Counted from the first letter of the stretch, positions 18,753 through 29,005 are shown. The stretch is DNA of 64,000 nt from Acinetobacter sp. ANC 4169 (GCF_002135355.1 NZ_NEGE01000006.1:1-64000); one strand, 5' to 3'. The notes: a model not told the origin generated them from the sequence alone. Numbers and translations: made by a program.

Positions 18753-18766
18753 CACACAATCAGCGA

Positions 18767-19957
18767 TTATGCAGTTACTTTAGCAACTACACCAGCACCA
18801 ACTGTACGACCGCCTTCACGGATCGCAAAACGTAGACCTGGGTCCATTGCGATTGGGTGGATCAATTCTACTGACATTTCTACGTTGTCACCAGGCATAA
18901 CCATTTCCACGCCTTCTTGTAATTGGATCGCACCAGTTACGTCAGTTGTACGGAAATAGAATTGTGGACGGTAACCGTTAAGGAATGGAGTGTGACGACC
19001 ACCTTCTTCTTTAGAAAGTACGTATACTTCTGCATCGAATTTAGTGTGCGGTTTGATTGTACCTGGTTTAGCAAGTACTTGACCACGTTGAACGTCTTCA
19101 CGTTTAGTACCACGTAGAAGAACACCACAGTTCTCGCCTGCACGACCTTCGTCAAGCAATTTACGGAACATTTCTACGCCAGTTACAGTTGTTTTAACTG
19201 TGTCTTTGATACCCACGATTTCAACTTCTTCGCCTACTTTCACGATACCAGATTCAACACGGCCAGTTACTACTGTACCACGACCTGAGATTGAGAATAC
19301 GTCTTCGATTGGCATCAAGAATGCTTTGTCGATCGCACGTTCTGGTTCAGGAATGTAAGAATCAAGTGCAGCAACCAATTCGATTACAGCAGATTCGCCA
19401 TATTGACCTTGGTCACCATTAAGTGCAGCAAGCGCTGAACCACGGATGATTGGAGTGTCATCACCTGGGAAGTCATAAGTAGAAAGAAGTTCACGAACTT
19501 CCATTTCTACCAATTCAAGTAATTCTTCGTCATCAACAAGGTCACACTTGTTAAGGAATACAAGAATGTAAGGTACACCAACCTGACGAGAAAGAAGGAT
19601 GTGTTCACGAGTCTGTGGCATAGGACCATCAGTCGCAGCACATACAAGGATCGCGCCGTCCATCTGAGCAGCACCAGTGATCATGTTTTTAACATAATCG
19701 GCGTGACCCGGGCAGTCTACGTGAGCGTAGTGACGAGTTGGAGAATCGTATTCTACGTGTGAAGTATTAATGGTAATACCACGTGCTTTTTCTTCTGGTG
19801 CAGAGTCAATTGCTGCGTAATCTTTCGCTTCACCGCCGTAAGTTTTTGCACAAATAGTTGCAATCGCAGCAGTTAAAGTTGTTTTACCATGGTCGACGTG
19901 ACCAATTGTGCCCACGTTTACGTGTGGTTTGTTACGTTCGAACTTAGCCTTAGCCAT
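18767..19957 (-). CDS. tuf: Translation elongation factor Tu
   Basis: GTPase that delivers aminoacyl-tRNA to the ribosome. The 396 residues include the P-loop GHVDHGKTT (about 19-27), DCPGHADY (G3), NKCDLVD (G4) and the effector [12 protein letters not shown]. The C-terminal beta-barrel domain ends in GVVAKVTA. It is the last gene of the str operon, 96 bases after fusA, a gap long enough for its own promoter. Acinetobacter normally has a second nearly identical tuf elsewhere; only this copy is visible here. Confidence 0.98.
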   Translation of the reverse strand: MAKAKFERNKPHVNVGTIGHVDHGKTTLTAAIATICAKTYGGEAKDYAAIDSAPEEKARGITINTSHVEYDSPTRHYAHVDCPGHADYVKNMITGAAQMDGAILVCAATDGPMPQTREHILLSRQVGVPYILVFLNKCDLVDDEELLELVEMEVRELLSTYDFPGDDTPIIRGSALAALNGDQGQYGESAVIELVAALDSYIPEPERAIDKAFLMPIEDVFSISGRGTVVTGRVESGIVKVGEEVEIVGIKDTVKTTVTGVEMFRKLLDEGRAGENCGVLLRGTKREDVQRGQVLAKPGTIKPHTKFDAEVYVLSKEEGGRHTPFLNGYRPQFYFRTTDVTGAIQLQEGVEMVMPGDNVEMSVELIHPIAMDPGLRFAIREGGRTVGAGVVAKVTA

Positions 19958-20053
19958 GAGATCTTCCTTATTAAACTACTTATGGAGGGTTAGCTCCATA
20001 AGTGATTTTGGTTTTTAACTATGAATTAGTTTGGGCTTATAGTAATCGAAAGA

Positions 20054-22192
20054 TTACTCGTCGTCACCTTTTTTACCACCAGTTTGGAACTTAGAAATGA
20101 TGCCTTCAGCCACGTTACGTGGAGTTTCAGCATATTTAGCAAATTCCATAGAGTAAGTCGCACGACCTTGAGACATAGAACGCATTTGAGTCGCGTAACC
20201 AAACATCTCAGCCAATGGAACTTCAGCACGAATGGCTTTAGTACCACCAGGTAAATCGTCCATACCTTGAACCATACCACGACGACGGTTTAAGTCACCC
20301 ATGATATCGCCCATGTAGTCTTCTGGAGTTTCTACTTCAACTTTCATGATAGGTTCAAGAAGGATAGGATCCGCTTTCATGAAACCGTCACGGAAGGCAT
20401 AAGAACCTGCCATTTTGAACGATAATTCGTCAGAATCGACATCATGGTAAGAACCATCAAATAGTGTCGCTTTGATACCCACAACAGGGTAACCAGCCAA
20501 TACACCATTCTTCATACGTTCTTGAATACCTTTGTCAACCGCGCCGAAGAATTCTTTAGGTACAACACCACCTACAACTTCTTCAACGAATTGGTATTCT
20601 TTACCAGCTTCTTCGACATCCATAGGTTCTAAACGAACATATACGTGACCGAATTTACCTTTACCACCAGTTTGACGTACGAACTTACCTTCTTGCTCAA
20701 CAGATTTTTTAATCGTTTCGCGGTAAGCAACCATTGGTTTACCAATGTTCGCTTCAACGTTAAATTCACGTTTCATACGGTCAACAAGGATGTCAAGGTG
20801 AAGCTCACCCATACCCGCGATGATTGTTTGACCAGATTCTTCGTCTGTGCGTACACGGAACGATGGATCTTCTTTAGCCAAACGACCTAAAGCGATAGAC
20901 ATTTTTTCTTGGTCAGCTTTAGTCTTAGGCTCTACAGCTAAAGAAATTACTGGCTCAGGGAATTCCATACGCTCTAGAGTAATGATGTTTTTCTCATCAC
21001 AAAGTGTATCACCAGTAGTAACGTCTTTAAGACCTACACATGCAGCGATATCACCAGCGCGGATTTCTTCAACGTCTTGACGTTCGTTCGCATGCATTTG
21101 CACGATACGGCCGATACGTTCACGTTTAGATTTCACTGGGTTATATACTGGGTCGCCTTGTTTAAGCACACCAGAATAAACACGTACGAAAGTCAAGTTA
21201 CCTACGAATTTGTCGTTCATGATTTTGAACGCCAACGCAGAGAACGGAGCTTCGTCAGATGCTTCACGAACAGCTTTAGTTTCAGCTTTGTCGTCAAGAA
21301 TACCTTCGATTGCTTTAACTTCAGTTGGTGATGGCAAGAATTCAATTACAGCATCCAACATACGTTGAACACCTTTGTTTTTGAACGCAGAACCACAAAG
21401 CATTGGTTGAATTTCACAAGCCAAAGTTTGCGCACGAAGACCAGCAACGATTTGTTCTTTAGTCAAATCGCCATTGTTTAAGTATTCGTCCATCAATTCT
21501 TCAGATGCTTCAGCCGCAGCTTCAACCATGTTAGTACGCCATTCTTCAGCAGTATCAACTAGGTCAGCAGGGATATCGCCATATTCGAATTGCATACCTT
21601 GAGATGCATCATCCCAAATGATTGCTTTCATTTCGATAAGGTCAACAACACCTTGGAAGTTATCTTCAGCACCAACTGGGATAACTACTGGTACAGGGTG
21701 AGCGCCCAAACGGGTTTTCATTTGTTCAACAACGCGGAAGAAGTTGGCACCTGTACGGTCCATCTTGTTCACGAATGCCAAACGAGGCACTTGGTATTTG
21801 TTTGCTTGACGCCATACAGTTTCTGACTGAGGTTGTACACCACCTACAGCACAGTAAACCATACACGCACCGTCAAGAACACGCATAGAACGTTCAACTT
21901 CGATTGTGAAGTCTACGTGTCCCGGGGTGTCAATTACGTTAATACGGTGTTCTGGGAATTGTTTACCCATACCAGACCAGAAACAAGTTGTAGCAGCAGA
22001 GGTAATTGTAATACCGCGCTCTTGCTCTTGTTCCATCCAGTCCATAGTTGCTGCACCATCATGTACTTCACCTAGCTTGTGAGATACACCTGTGTAGAAC
22101 AAGATACGTTCTGAAGTCGTGGTTTTACCAGCATCGATGTGAGCTGAGATACCAATGTTACGGTAACGAGAAATTGGGGTTTGACGAGCCAT
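20054..22192 (-). CDS. fusA: Translation elongation factor G
   Basis: GTPase that drives translocation and, with RRF, ribosome recycling. The 712 residues begin with the conserved MARQTPI and show [13 protein letters not shown] [15 protein letters not shown] (P-loop, about 20), DTPGHVDF (G3) and [10 protein letters not shown] (G4), followed by domains II-V. I chose the ATG at 22192: the upstream in-frame ATG at 22204 lies against the AGGA sequence, leaving no spacing. Third gene of the str operon. Confidence 0.98.
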   Translation of the reverse strand: MARQTPISRYRNIGISAHIDAGKTTTSERILFYTGVSHKLGEVHDGAATMDWMEQEQERGITITSAATTCFWSGMGKQFPEHRINVIDTPGHVDFTIEVERSMRVLDGACMVYCAVGGVQPQSETVWRQANKYQVPRLAFVNKMDRTGANFFRVVEQMKTRLGAHPVPVVIPVGAEDNFQGVVDLIEMKAIIWDDASQGMQFEYGDIPADLVDTAEEWRTNMVEAAAEASEELMDEYLNNGDLTKEQIVAGLRAQTLACEIQPMLCGSAFKNKGVQRMLDAVIEFLPSPTEVKAIEGILDDKAETKAVREASDEAPFSALAFKIMNDKFVGNLTFVRVYSGVLKQGDPVYNPVKSKRERIGRIVQMHANERQDVEEIRAGDIAACVGLKDVTTGDTLCDEKNIITLERMEFPEPVISLAVEPKTKADQEKMSIALGRLAKEDPSFRVRTDEESGQTIIAGMGELHLDILVDRMKREFNVEANIGKPMVAYRETIKKSVEQEGKFVRQTGGKGKFGHVYVRLEPMDVEEAGKEYQFVEEVVGGVVPKEFFGAVDKGIQERMKNGVLAGYPVVGIKATLFDGSYHDVDSDELSFKMAGSYAFRDGFMKADPILLEPIMKVEVETPEDYMGDIMGDLNRRRGMVQGMDDLPGGTKAIRAEVPLAEMFGYATQMRSMSQGRATYSMEFAKYAETPRNVAEGIISKFQTGGKKGDDE

Positions 22193-22323
22193 GATTTCTT
22201 GCATTCCTAAATTTTGTTGTTTAAAACAGGACGCTCTAAGCTGCCAGGCAGCTTAAAGCGATTCGATGACAAAACAGTGAAAACTGGTTTGCCACCCTCC
22301 TGAATAGGGGCTGTTTTATCCGC

Positions 22324-22794
22324 TTAGAAACGGTAGTGAGAGAAGGCTTTGTTGGCTTCAGCCATACGGTGCACATCTTCACGTTTTTTAATCGCTGAAC
22401 CCTTACCTTCAGCTGCATCAAGCAACTCACCAGCAAGACGTAAAGCCATTGTTTTTTCAGAACGCTTAGCAGCAGCGTCTACTAACCAGCGCATAGCTAG
22501 GGCAGTACGACGGGATGGGCGTACTTCCATAGGCACTTGATAAGTAGCACCACCAACACGGCGTGCTTTTACTTCGACCATAGGACGAACTTTTTCAAGA
22601 GTAGTCTCGAAAAATTCAACTGGGTCTACTTTAGATTTTTCTTGAACGCGGTCTAAAGCACCGTAAACGATACTTTCAGCAATAGATTTTTTACCATCTT
22701 GCATTACGTGGTTCATGAATTTAGCGATTGTTTGGCTGCCGAACTTAGGATCCGGAAGGATTTCACGGGCAGCGACTACGCGACGTCTTGGCAT
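22324..22794 (-). CDS. rpsG: 30S ribosomal protein S7
   Basis: A primary 16S rRNA-binding protein of the small subunit head. The 156-residue protein starts [15 protein letters not shown] and has the family core [16 protein letters not shown] and [14 protein letters not shown] chose the ATG at 22794; the 17-codon extension to 22845 is not part of the conserved protein. In E. coli, S7 represses its own operon by binding the rpsL-rpsG gap; here that gap is 179 bases, long enough for such a site, but I could not identify one. Confidence 0.97.
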   Translation of the reverse strand: MPRRRVVAAREILPDPKFGSQTIAKFMNHVMQDGKKSIAESIVYGALDRVQEKSKVDPVEFFETTLEKVRPMVEVKARRVGGATYQVPMEVRPSRRTALAMRWLVDAAAKRSEKTMALRLAGELLDAAEGKGSAIKKREDVHRMAEANKAFSHYRF

Positions 22795-22973
22795 TTTAAT
22801 ACACCTATAAATATGACACTTCAGGTTTATCCAGCATGAGTACAAAGTGTCATGTACTGTTCGCTGGCCTTACTACACGTCGCTTGAATTTCACAAAATT
22901 AAATGCAGAAATCAGACAAGCGAGACGATAAAGGATTGCGGTTCTACGTTTTTAAGAAGCTAATCTAAAAAGA

Positions 22974-23348
22974 TTATTTCTTAGGACGTTTAGTACCGTA
23001 TTTAGAACGAGACTGGTTACGATCTTTAACACCAGCGCAGTCTAAAGAACCACGAACGGTATGGTAACGTACACCTGGTAAGTCTTTAACACGACCACCA
23101 CGGATAAGCACAACACTGTGCTCTTGTAGGTTATGGCCTTCACCACCGATGTAGCTTGATACTTCAAAGCCAGAAGTTAAGCGAACACGGCAAACTTTAC
23201 GCATTGCTGAGTTAGGTTTTTTAGGTGTAGTTGTGTAAACACGTGTACAAACACCACGACGTTGTGGACAAGCCTTCAACGCAGGAACTTTTGATTTTTC
23301 AATCAAAGTCGTACGACCCTTACGGATCAACTGATTTGTTGTTGCCAT
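22974..23348 (-). CDS. rpsL: 30S ribosomal protein S12
   Basis: Decoding-centre protein of the 30S subunit. The 124 residues are near-invariant, with [21 protein letters not shown] and the [29 protein letters not shown] segment. The streptomycin-resistance positions Lys43 and Lys88 appear as the usual lysines (TPKKPNS and VKDLPG). First gene of the str operon. The start is preceded by GGGAG. The leader contains a terminator-like hairpin directly below a strong promoter. Confidence 0.98.
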   Translation of the reverse strand: MATTNQLIRKGRTTLIEKSKVPALKACPQRRGVCTRVYTTTPKKPNSAMRKVCRVRLTSGFEVSSYIGGEGHNLQEHSVVLIRGGRVKDLPGVRYHTVRGSLDCAGVKDRNQSRSKYGTKRPKK

Positions 23349-23365
23349 TTGGCAATTCTCCCGTT

Positions 23366-23401
23366 AATAAAAAGCCTCAAAAAAATACCACTTTTTGAGG
23401 G
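23366..23401 (-). promoter_or_regulatory. Terminator-like hairpin at the 5' end of the str operon leader
   Basis: On the minus strand CCTCAAAAA pairs with TTTTTGAGG (plus 23375-23383 and 23392-23400), and the tail CTTTTTATT follows. It ends about 18 bases before the rpsL ATG. Read from the EcsC side it is a terminator; read from the promoter at 23408-23436 it occupies about the first 35 nucleotides of the transcript, so it may act as an attenuator or as a 5' stabilising hairpin. Confidence 0.65.
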
Positions 23402-23407
23402 CACACA

Positions 23408-23436
23408 ATTGTAAGCGAAGATAGAAAAATGGTCAA
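23408..23436 (-). promoter_or_regulatory. Probable sigma-70 promoter of the str operon
   Basis: Minus-strand TTGACC (plus 23431-23436) and TACAAT (plus 23408-23413) are separated by exactly 17 bases, close to consensus. Transcription would start near 23401, giving a leader of about 53 nucleotides to rpsL. No other good match lies between the EcsC-like gene and rpsL. Confidence 0.75.
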
Positions 23437-23526
23437 TATTCGAGGCCATATCAAATATCGACCGCTTCCTTATATGTAGGTCAGTCGCTGCGTTTTTAAA
23501 GACTTTACCCCAGGCTTTTTTGCACT

Positions 23527-24951
23527 CTATTTTGTAACTTTTTTCTTGGTTGGCTTAGGTGCTTCATTTTGTTCAGATTGGGAAGCAGCAAGTTGCTCAC
23601 TGCCCGCATCAATTCCTTGAACCTCTGCCTGAGCATATTCATCTATTTCCGCTTCATCTAGCGTTATGGCCGGCTTTTGTGGTTCAACCCGTTCATGTGG
23701 CTCCACCATATGTTCAGCCAAGTAGCCTAACCCTTGCTCTACCCGCTGACCTTTACGATCGTCGTCTGCGAAAACATCCTCAGTTTTTTTCTTAATGGTC
23801 ACTTTGGCAATCGTGCCATGCCCTTCCACTGGTATGTCTTGATCAAGTTTAAGCTCGGCATTCAGATCAGTTTTAGTAAAGGGATTTAATAATCTTGGCG
23901 TTGCCTGTGCCAATAACTCCAAAGATTTCTCATAAGCCGCAATAGGAGATAATTCCGCTCCTTGATGCTGCTGCAAATAACCTCTGGCATGGGAAAATAT
24001 TTGCTGTGCTTTCTGATTGACATCCTCAACCAGTTTCCAGCTATAAACCGCGCCAATGCCCGCCCCTGCAACCGGGGTTAACTTACTGATCAATGAAACT
24101 TTTGGCAGATGATTCAACCAGTTCCATTTCATTTCACCATTTTCATTACTTAGCCATTTTTTGAGTGACTGAGTATCATTACTGGAGCCCAGTATGTTTT
24201 GTAATTGAGCGATGTCATGTGTTTGCAGCATATTGGACAGCGCTTTTAGTGCCATCAGTACACTCTGTTTTTCAGCAATCTGTCCCAAATCAATTTGTTT
24301 AAATACAAATTGAACAATATCCTGTTCCGTGTCTTTATTCAGCTCAAAACCATAAGCACGTCCGACCTGATAAATCATGCGCAATGACATGATCAATGAC
24401 AAAGGTACATCAATCGCTGAACCGACTACACCTGTAGCACCCGTCACGGCACCCTGTATAGAGGCAAGCCATTTGTTTTGTTCAGCCAAAGCCTGGCTCA
24501 GCCGTTTTGAACGTTCAACATCTTGAGTCAGTTCTTGTAAATCTTTTGCACCGGCCTGATCCAGCACGGCATCTACAGAACTTAGATTTGAAGTAAATTG
24601 ATTTAAATGTTCAAAAAAATAGTCCGATACCTTGTCTGAAAAATCCGGTGAAACAAAATTAGCCACGCGACTGACCTTGCCGTACTGACGACCTAGCAAT
24701 TGTCTCGATACATTGGGTAAATACTCGCGCATCATTTGTTGAGGATTATCATATTTCCTGGATTCAAATACGCTTTGAGAACGCGAACTTCCCTCAATAA
24801 CATGACCATTGGTCAAGGCTCCATTGGCCTTGCCAGCACGTTCGGCAGCTGCATGATTCAGTGCACTCATTCCTGTTGCACTGATCTTTTTAGCCACTCC
24901 CAAAGCATTTGAGAAGAATCCACCTGAATGTTTATTATTGGTATCTGTCAT
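23527..24951 (-). CDS. EcsC-family protein
   Basis: A 474-residue protein I assign to the EcsC family by the central region: alanine/glycine-rich IQGAVTGATGVVGSAIDVPLSLIMSLRMIYQVGRAYGFEL (about residues 157-197, given here only as landmarks in pieces: GAVTGATGVVGSAID, SLIMSLRMIYQVG), followed by helices and a second hydrophobic patch PVAGAGIGAVYSW. The N-terminus and the acidic, lysine-rich C-terminus (KPTKKKVTK) look disordered. EcsC-like proteins are poorly characterised; the Bacillus name comes from an ABC-transporter locus. No operon partner is seen; str follows after its own promoter. Confidence 0.7.
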   Translation of the reverse strand: MTDTNNKHSGGFFSNALGVAKKISATGMSALNHAAAERAGKANGALTNGHVIEGSSRSQSVFESRKYDNPQQMMREYLPNVSRQLLGRQYGKVSRVANFVSPDFSDKVSDYFFEHLNQFTSNLSSVDAVLDQAGAKDLQELTQDVERSKRLSQALAEQNKWLASIQGAVTGATGVVGSAIDVPLSLIMSLRMIYQVGRAYGFELNKDTEQDIVQFVFKQIDLGQIAEKQSVLMALKALSNMLQTHDIAQLQNILGSSNDTQSLKKWLSNENGEMKWNWLNHLPKVSLISKLTPVAGAGIGAVYSWKLVEDVNQKAQQIFSHARGYLQQHQGAELSPIAAYEKSLELLAQATPRLLNPFTKTDLNAELKLDQDIPVEGHGTIAKVTIKKKTEDVFADDDRKGQRVEQGLGYLAEHMVEPHERVEPQKPAITLDEAEIDEYAQAEVQGIDAGSEQLAASQSEQNEAPKPTKKKVTK

Positions 24952-25232
24952 TCTTTACCCTCATCTTCTATTCTTACAATTATTGATAAATACTAGGTGT
25001 AGTCTAAGTTTATCTCAATATTAATGTGTATCTTTTAGTTAATTATTCCGGCTAAACATTACAGATACATACTGTCAAAATAGGCATAATATTTGCCATA
25101 AGAATTCAAAAACCTTTCTGCTATGATGAATGCAACCGAAAGACATGAGTAATGCGCTGGATTGAGGTTTTTAGTTTTTCTCCCTGAATCAGCTGCATTT
25201 ACTCAAAATATCACCATATAAGGGATCTGTAG
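24952..25232. other. Divergent promoter region of the EcsC-like gene and fabB
   Basis: 281 bases without a gene. On the plus strand, TG-C-TATGAT (25119-25127) is a possible extended -10 element for fabB, about 105 bases upstream of its start, with no good -35. I could not place a promoter for the EcsC-like gene. An AT-rich palindromic stretch GGCATAATATTTGCC (25083-25097) could be a regulator site. Confidence 0.35.
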
Positions 25233-26462
25233 ATGAAGCGTGTTGTAATCACTGGTATGGGTATCAACTCATGCATTGGTAACTCTTTAGAAGATGTCAC
25301 TCATTCTTTACAAAACGGCGTTTCTGGAACACGTTTTAACCCGACTTATGCAGAATTAAACTTTAAGAGCCATGTCAGTGCAGCGGCTGAACAAGATTTT
25401 GACCATATTGACCGCAAATTGAAACGCTTCATGGGCGTGTGTGCAATGTATGCCTACAATTCGGCTCTTGCTGCAGTGGAGCATGCAGGTTTAAGCGTTG
25501 ATGATTTGGCGAGTAACCCACGCTATGGTATTGCGGGCGGTTCAGGTGGCGGTTCAACTGCCTCGGTCATTGAAATGAACGAATTATTGCAAACCAAAGG
25601 TGCGCGTAAAGTTGGTCCCTTCTTTGTTCCACGCAACATGACCAATACCATTACCGCAAACGTAGGTGTGGCATTCAAATTACAAGGTGTGGCGCATACG
25701 ATTACCAGTGCATGTGCAACTTCAGCCGATGCCATTGGTTATGCTTACAACCTGATTCAATTGGGCAAACAGGATTTAATGCTGGCAGGCGGCGGTGAAG
25801 AAGATCACTGGTCTCAAAGCTTGCTGTTTGATGCTATGGGTGCGCTTTGCTCTAAATACAATGACACCCCTGAAAAAGCCTCTCGTCCATATTCAGCTGA
25901 CCGTGACGGTTTCGTGATTGCTGGTGGTGGCGGTTTTGTGGTGCTTGAATCACTTGAACATGCTCAAGCGCGTGGTGCCAAGATTTTAGCAGAAATCGTG
26001 GGTTATGCAGCTAACTCTGATGGTGCAGACATGGTTGCACCAAGCGGTGAAGGCGCAACACGCTGTATCCTGATGGCACTTGAAGAAGCGAAACAGCATG
26101 GTGTTGAACAGATTGACTATGTCAACACGCATGGTACGTCAACTCCAGCAGGTGACGTGACTGAACTGAAAGCGATGGAACGTGCATTCGGTGAAGGTCA
26201 GGTTCCTCCTATCAGCTCAACCAAGTCTATGACCGGTCACAGCCTGGGTGCTGCGGGTGTACATGAAGCCATTTACTCAGTCTTGATGATGCAAAATGAC
26301 TTTATTGCACCAAACATCAACGTGACTGAACTGGATGAAGGTGCAAAACCATTTGATATCGTACTTGAAAAACGTGACGCAAAATTGAATACTGTGATGA
26401 GTAACAGTTTTGGTTTTGGCGGTGTAAATGCCTGTCTTGTTTTCAAAAAATGGGAAGGCTAA
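25233..26462 (+). CDS. fabB: Beta-ketoacyl-ACP synthase I
   Basis: Condenses malonyl-ACP with acyl-ACP and is the FabB step needed for unsaturated fatty acid elongation. The 409 residues carry the catalytic triad of the family: Cys in TSACATSADAIGYA (about 163), His in NTHGTSTPAGD (about 300) and His in KSMTGHSLGAAG (about 335), ending with the glycine-rich NSFGFGGVNA. The length and the short N-terminal segment fit FabB rather than FabF. Terminated region unclear; hemJ follows 70 bases later and may be cotranscribed. Confidence 0.92.
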   Translation: MKRVVITGMGINSCIGNSLEDVTHSLQNGVSGTRFNPTYAELNFKSHVSAAAEQDFDHIDRKLKRFMGVCAMYAYNSALAAVEHAGLSVDDLASNPRYGIAGGSGGGSTASVIEMNELLQTKGARKVGPFFVPRNMTNTITANVGVAFKLQGVAHTITSACATSADAIGYAYNLIQLGKQDLMLAGGGEEDHWSQSLLFDAMGALCSKYNDTPEKASRPYSADRDGFVIAGGGGFVVLESLEHAQARGAKILAEIVGYAANSDGADMVAPSGEGATRCILMALEEAKQHGVEQIDYVNTHGTSTPAGDVTELKAMERAFGEGQVPPISSTKSMTGHSLGAAGVHEAIYSVLMMQNDFIAPNINVTELDEGAKPFDIVLEKRDAKLNTVMSNSFGFGGVNACLVFKKWEG

Positions 26463-26532
26463 GCTAAGAACTGTTGATCATTCACGCATGGATGATCAAC
26501 TTCTGCCACACTGCCCTTAAAAGGGTGAATGG

Positions 26533-26985
26533 ATGGATGCTCCTTCTGATGCTTTCTTGTGGGTAAAAGCATTACATATTATTGCAGTCGTTTGTTGGTT
26601 CGCGGCATTGTTCTACCTTCCACGTTTATATGTTTACCATGCCATGAGCGAAGATGTCGTCAGCCATCAACGTTTCGAAGTCATGGAACGCAAATTGTAC
26701 CGTGGCATCATGTGGCCAGCGATGGTGGCAACGCTCATTACGGCGCACTTTCTGGTGGATTGGGGTGATGCAACACGCCACTACCATGAAGCGTTATGGT
26801 TTTACTTAAAAGTTGGCTTGGTGGGCTTGCTGGTGATTTATCACTTTGTCTGTGGTTATTACCGCAAGAAACTGATCGGTAACCCGCACTATAAATCACA
26901 CAAGTTCTGGCGCTTCTTTAATGAAATGCCAACACTGATTTTATTTGCCGTGGTGATCTTGGTGGTGGTTAAACCCATGTTCTAA
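26533..26985 (+). CDS. hemJ: Protoporphyrinogen IX oxidase HemJ
   Basis: Oxidises protoporphyrinogen IX to protoporphyrin IX, the penultimate haem step, in gammaproteobacteria lacking HemG or HemY. The 150-residue protein has four membrane segments and the HemJ signature WVKALHIIAVVCWFAALFYLPRLYVYH in pieces (LHIIAVVCWFA, LPRLYVYH), with the conserved N-terminal His, then LWFYLKVGLV, YHFVCGYY and the C-terminal FRFFNEMPT-like RFFNEMPTL. AAGGG lies upstream of the ATG. It ends at a strong terminator. Confidence 0.9.
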   Translation: MDAPSDAFLWVKALHIIAVVCWFAALFYLPRLYVYHAMSEDVVSHQRFEVMERKLYRGIMWPAMVATLITAHFLVDWGDATRHYHEALWFYLKVGLVGLLVIYHFVCGYYRKKLIGNPHYKSHKFWRFFNEMPTLILFAVVILVVVKPMF

Positions 26986-26990
26986 GCATC

Positions 26991-27020
26991 AAAAAAAGCC
27001 CTCAATCGAGGGCTTTTTTA
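26991..27020. terminator. Bidirectional terminator between hemJ and cycA
   Basis: AAAAAAAGCCCTC pairs with GAGGGCTTTTTTA around AATC. It serves the convergent hemJ and cycA transcripts. Confidence 0.95.
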
Positions 27021-27050
27021 TATCTGACAGAAACCATATCGAAGAGAAAC

Positions 27051-28508
27051 TTAGTTCAACATTTCCTGATTGCGTTTCAGCATTTCCTGATTGCGTTTAT
27101 GCATCCGCGGTTTATACAGCAGCTGATAGGTCACTGCCAAAATAATCAGCCAAATCGGACTGATCATCAGGGCACGTAAAGTATCGGCTTCCAGACTTAA
27201 AATAATCAAAGTAAAGAACAAGAACACCAGTACTACATACGACATCCAGATTCCGCCCGGCATTTTAAAGGTTGACTTGGCATGCAGCTCTGGACGCAGT
27301 TTACGGTAACGAATATAGCACACCATGATGATGCTCCAGATACTGATAAACAAAATCACGCACAGCGAACTTGCTAAAGTAAAGGCCTCGACCGTATTCG
27401 GCACAAAATATTGTAGTGCAGCACCCGCCATAATAAAGGCACAAGAGAACAATAAGCCTTTTGCAGGCACAGCACGCTTGGACAACTGTGCCAGCTTTTG
27501 TGGTGCCTGCCCCTCTCGAGCCAAACCGAACAGCATGCGCGATGTTGAAAACACACCACTGTTCATGGATGACATGACTGATGACAGCACCACCAGGTTC
27601 ATGATAATGGCTGCTGCACCAATGCCTGCATGCATGAACAGCGATACAAATGGACTTTGATCTGCAGGAATCTGGTTCCACGGTGTTACCGACATCACGA
27701 TGAATAGTGACAATACATAGAACAAAATAATTCGGGTCGGAATGGCGTTGATTGCTTTAGGCAAGTTCTTTTCAGGGTCTTGGGTTTCTGCCGCCATGGT
27801 TCCAATCAGCTCCACACCCACAAAAGCAAACAAGGCAATCTGGAAACCGGCCAGGAAACCGCTGCCGCCTTGCGGGAACATGCCACCATGCGACCAGACA
27901 TTGCTAAAGCTGGCAAGCGAACCACCTGGTGCATGAAAATGGCTAAACACCATAAAGCCACCAATACCAATCAGCCCTAAAATGGCCAAGATCTTGATAA
28001 GGGCAAACCAGAATTCAATTTCACCAAACAGACGTACGGCGAGCATATTAATGCCGAGTACCAGCAACACGCAGGCCACACTAATCATGGCCTGTCCGGA
28101 TGGCGTAAAGGCCATACCTTCAGGCAGCCAGAAGCCTAAATAGTTGATAATGGCGGCCAGGTCCGCGATGCCGACCAGCACCCAACCGAGCCAATAGGAC
28201 CAGCCAATATAGTAGCCTGCACCCGGGCCAATCAGGTCATGCGCCATATCAATAAAAGATTTGTAATGCAGGTTGGAGAGTAAAATTTCACCCAATGCGC
28301 GCATCAGGAAAAAAAACATGGTACCGATGATCATATAGATCAATAAAATGGAAGGGCCAGCCAGGGAGATGGTTTTGCCTGAGCCCATAAACAGGCCTGT
28401 CCCAATCGCGCCACCAATGGCAATGAGTTGCAGGTGACGGTTGGACAGTTTTCGTTGTAGTTCATGCGATGATGCCTTGGCATCGTCTGCTCGTGGTGTA
28501 GTGGTCAT
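27051..28508 (-). CDS. cycA: D-serine/D-alanine/glycine:proton symporter CycA-like
   Basis: An amino acid permease of the APC superfamily, 485 residues with about twelve membrane helices. It opens with RHLQLIAIGGAIGTGLFMGSG, cut here as HLQLIAIGGAIGTGLF, the substrate-binding unwound helix 1. Further features are PGAGYYIGWSYWLGWV and the ETQDPEKNLPKAINAIP loop, all typical of CycA. The start ATG at 28508 follows AAGGA. As the last gene of dadA-alr-ridA-cycA it would import alanine and related D-amino acids for that pathway. The C-terminus carries a tandem seven-residue repeat, KRNQEML twice, encoded by a 21-bp direct duplication. Confidence 0.88.
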   Translation of the reverse strand: MTTTPRADDAKASSHELQRKLSNRHLQLIAIGGAIGTGLFMGSGKTISLAGPSILLIYMIIGTMFFFLMRALGEILLSNLHYKSFIDMAHDLIGPGAGYYIGWSYWLGWVLVGIADLAAIINYLGFWLPEGMAFTPSGQAMISVACVLLVLGINMLAVRLFGEIEFWFALIKILAILGLIGIGGFMVFSHFHAPGGSLASFSNVWSHGGMFPQGGSGFLAGFQIALFAFVGVELIGTMAAETQDPEKNLPKAINAIPTRIILFYVLSLFIVMSVTPWNQIPADQSPFVSLFMHAGIGAAAIIMNLVVLSSVMSSMNSGVFSTSRMLFGLAREGQAPQKLAQLSKRAVPAKGLLFSCAFIMAGAALQYFVPNTVEAFTLASSLCVILFISIWSIIMVCYIRYRKLRPELHAKSTFKMPGGIWMSYVVLVFLFFTLIILSLEADTLRALMISPIWLIILAVTYQLLYKPRMHKRNQEMLKRNQEMLN

Positions 28509-28594
28509 AACTGAACATCCTTTTAACATACGATTGCGTGTAAACCATGTGCTTTACATTGCCAGTCATCCCAACCAGCGACATTTACACGCTA

Positions 28595-28626
28595 GGCAGC
28601 AAAGCAGTCGCAACCGCTTTGCTGCC
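28595..28626 (-). other. Intercistronic 11-bp stem-loop between ridA and cycA
   Basis: GGCAGCAAAGC (28595-28605) pairs perfectly with GCTTTGCTGCC (28616-28626) around a ten-base loop. No T tract follows on either strand, so it is not a classical terminator; it lies 20 bases after the ridA stop and could stabilise the upstream mRNA or reduce cycA expression. Confidence 0.6.
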
Positions 28627-28645
28627 ATACGGGGAGATTTTTACA

Positions 28646-29005
28646 TTAAGGCTGTGCCGCCGTCACAGCAATTTCAATCAACCAGTCCGGATTGACTAAA
28701 TCTGCCTGGATGGTGGCACGTGAAGGAGGAGTACAACCTTTCATCCAGTCAATCCAAATGGCATTGACGGTTGAAAAATCAGCGAGATTTTTAATATAAA
28801 GCTGTGCAGACAGCAGCCGGGATTTATCGGTTCCAGCCAAAGCCAGCAGTTCATCAATCGTGGCTAAAATTTCACGGGTTTGACCTGCGATATCATTATC
28901 GGTATTTTTCGGTACCTGTCCAGAAAGATAAACCACCTGATTAAATACCGTCACAGCGCTCATGACATCATTACTGTTGAATTTTTGAATGTTGTCAGCT
29001 GACAT
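28646..29005 (-). CDS. RidA-family enamine/imine deaminase
   Basis: A 119-residue YjgF/YER057c/UK114 protein. Members hydrolyse reactive 2-iminoacids and enamines made by PLP enzymes and amino acid oxidases. Visible are VVYLSGQVP near residue 25, the catalytic-type Arg in PPSRATIQ (about 100) and the family's terminal E-I-A pattern (LIEIAVTA). The start ATG at 29005 has AAGGA seven bases upstream; the ATG at 29011 lies too close. In this cluster it would remove the iminopyruvate formed by DadA. Confidence 0.88.
   Translation of the reverse strand: MSADNIQKFNSNDVMSAVTVFNQVVYLSGQVPKNTDNDIAGQTREILATIDELLALAGTDKSRLLSAQLYIKNLADFSTVNAIWIDWMKGCTPPSRATIQADLVNPDWLIEIAVTAAQP

Noticed and set aside
18767..23348. 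tRNA genes around the tuf operon
   Set aside because: I saw no cloverleaf or TTCGANTC-type arm near the operon; none are listed.
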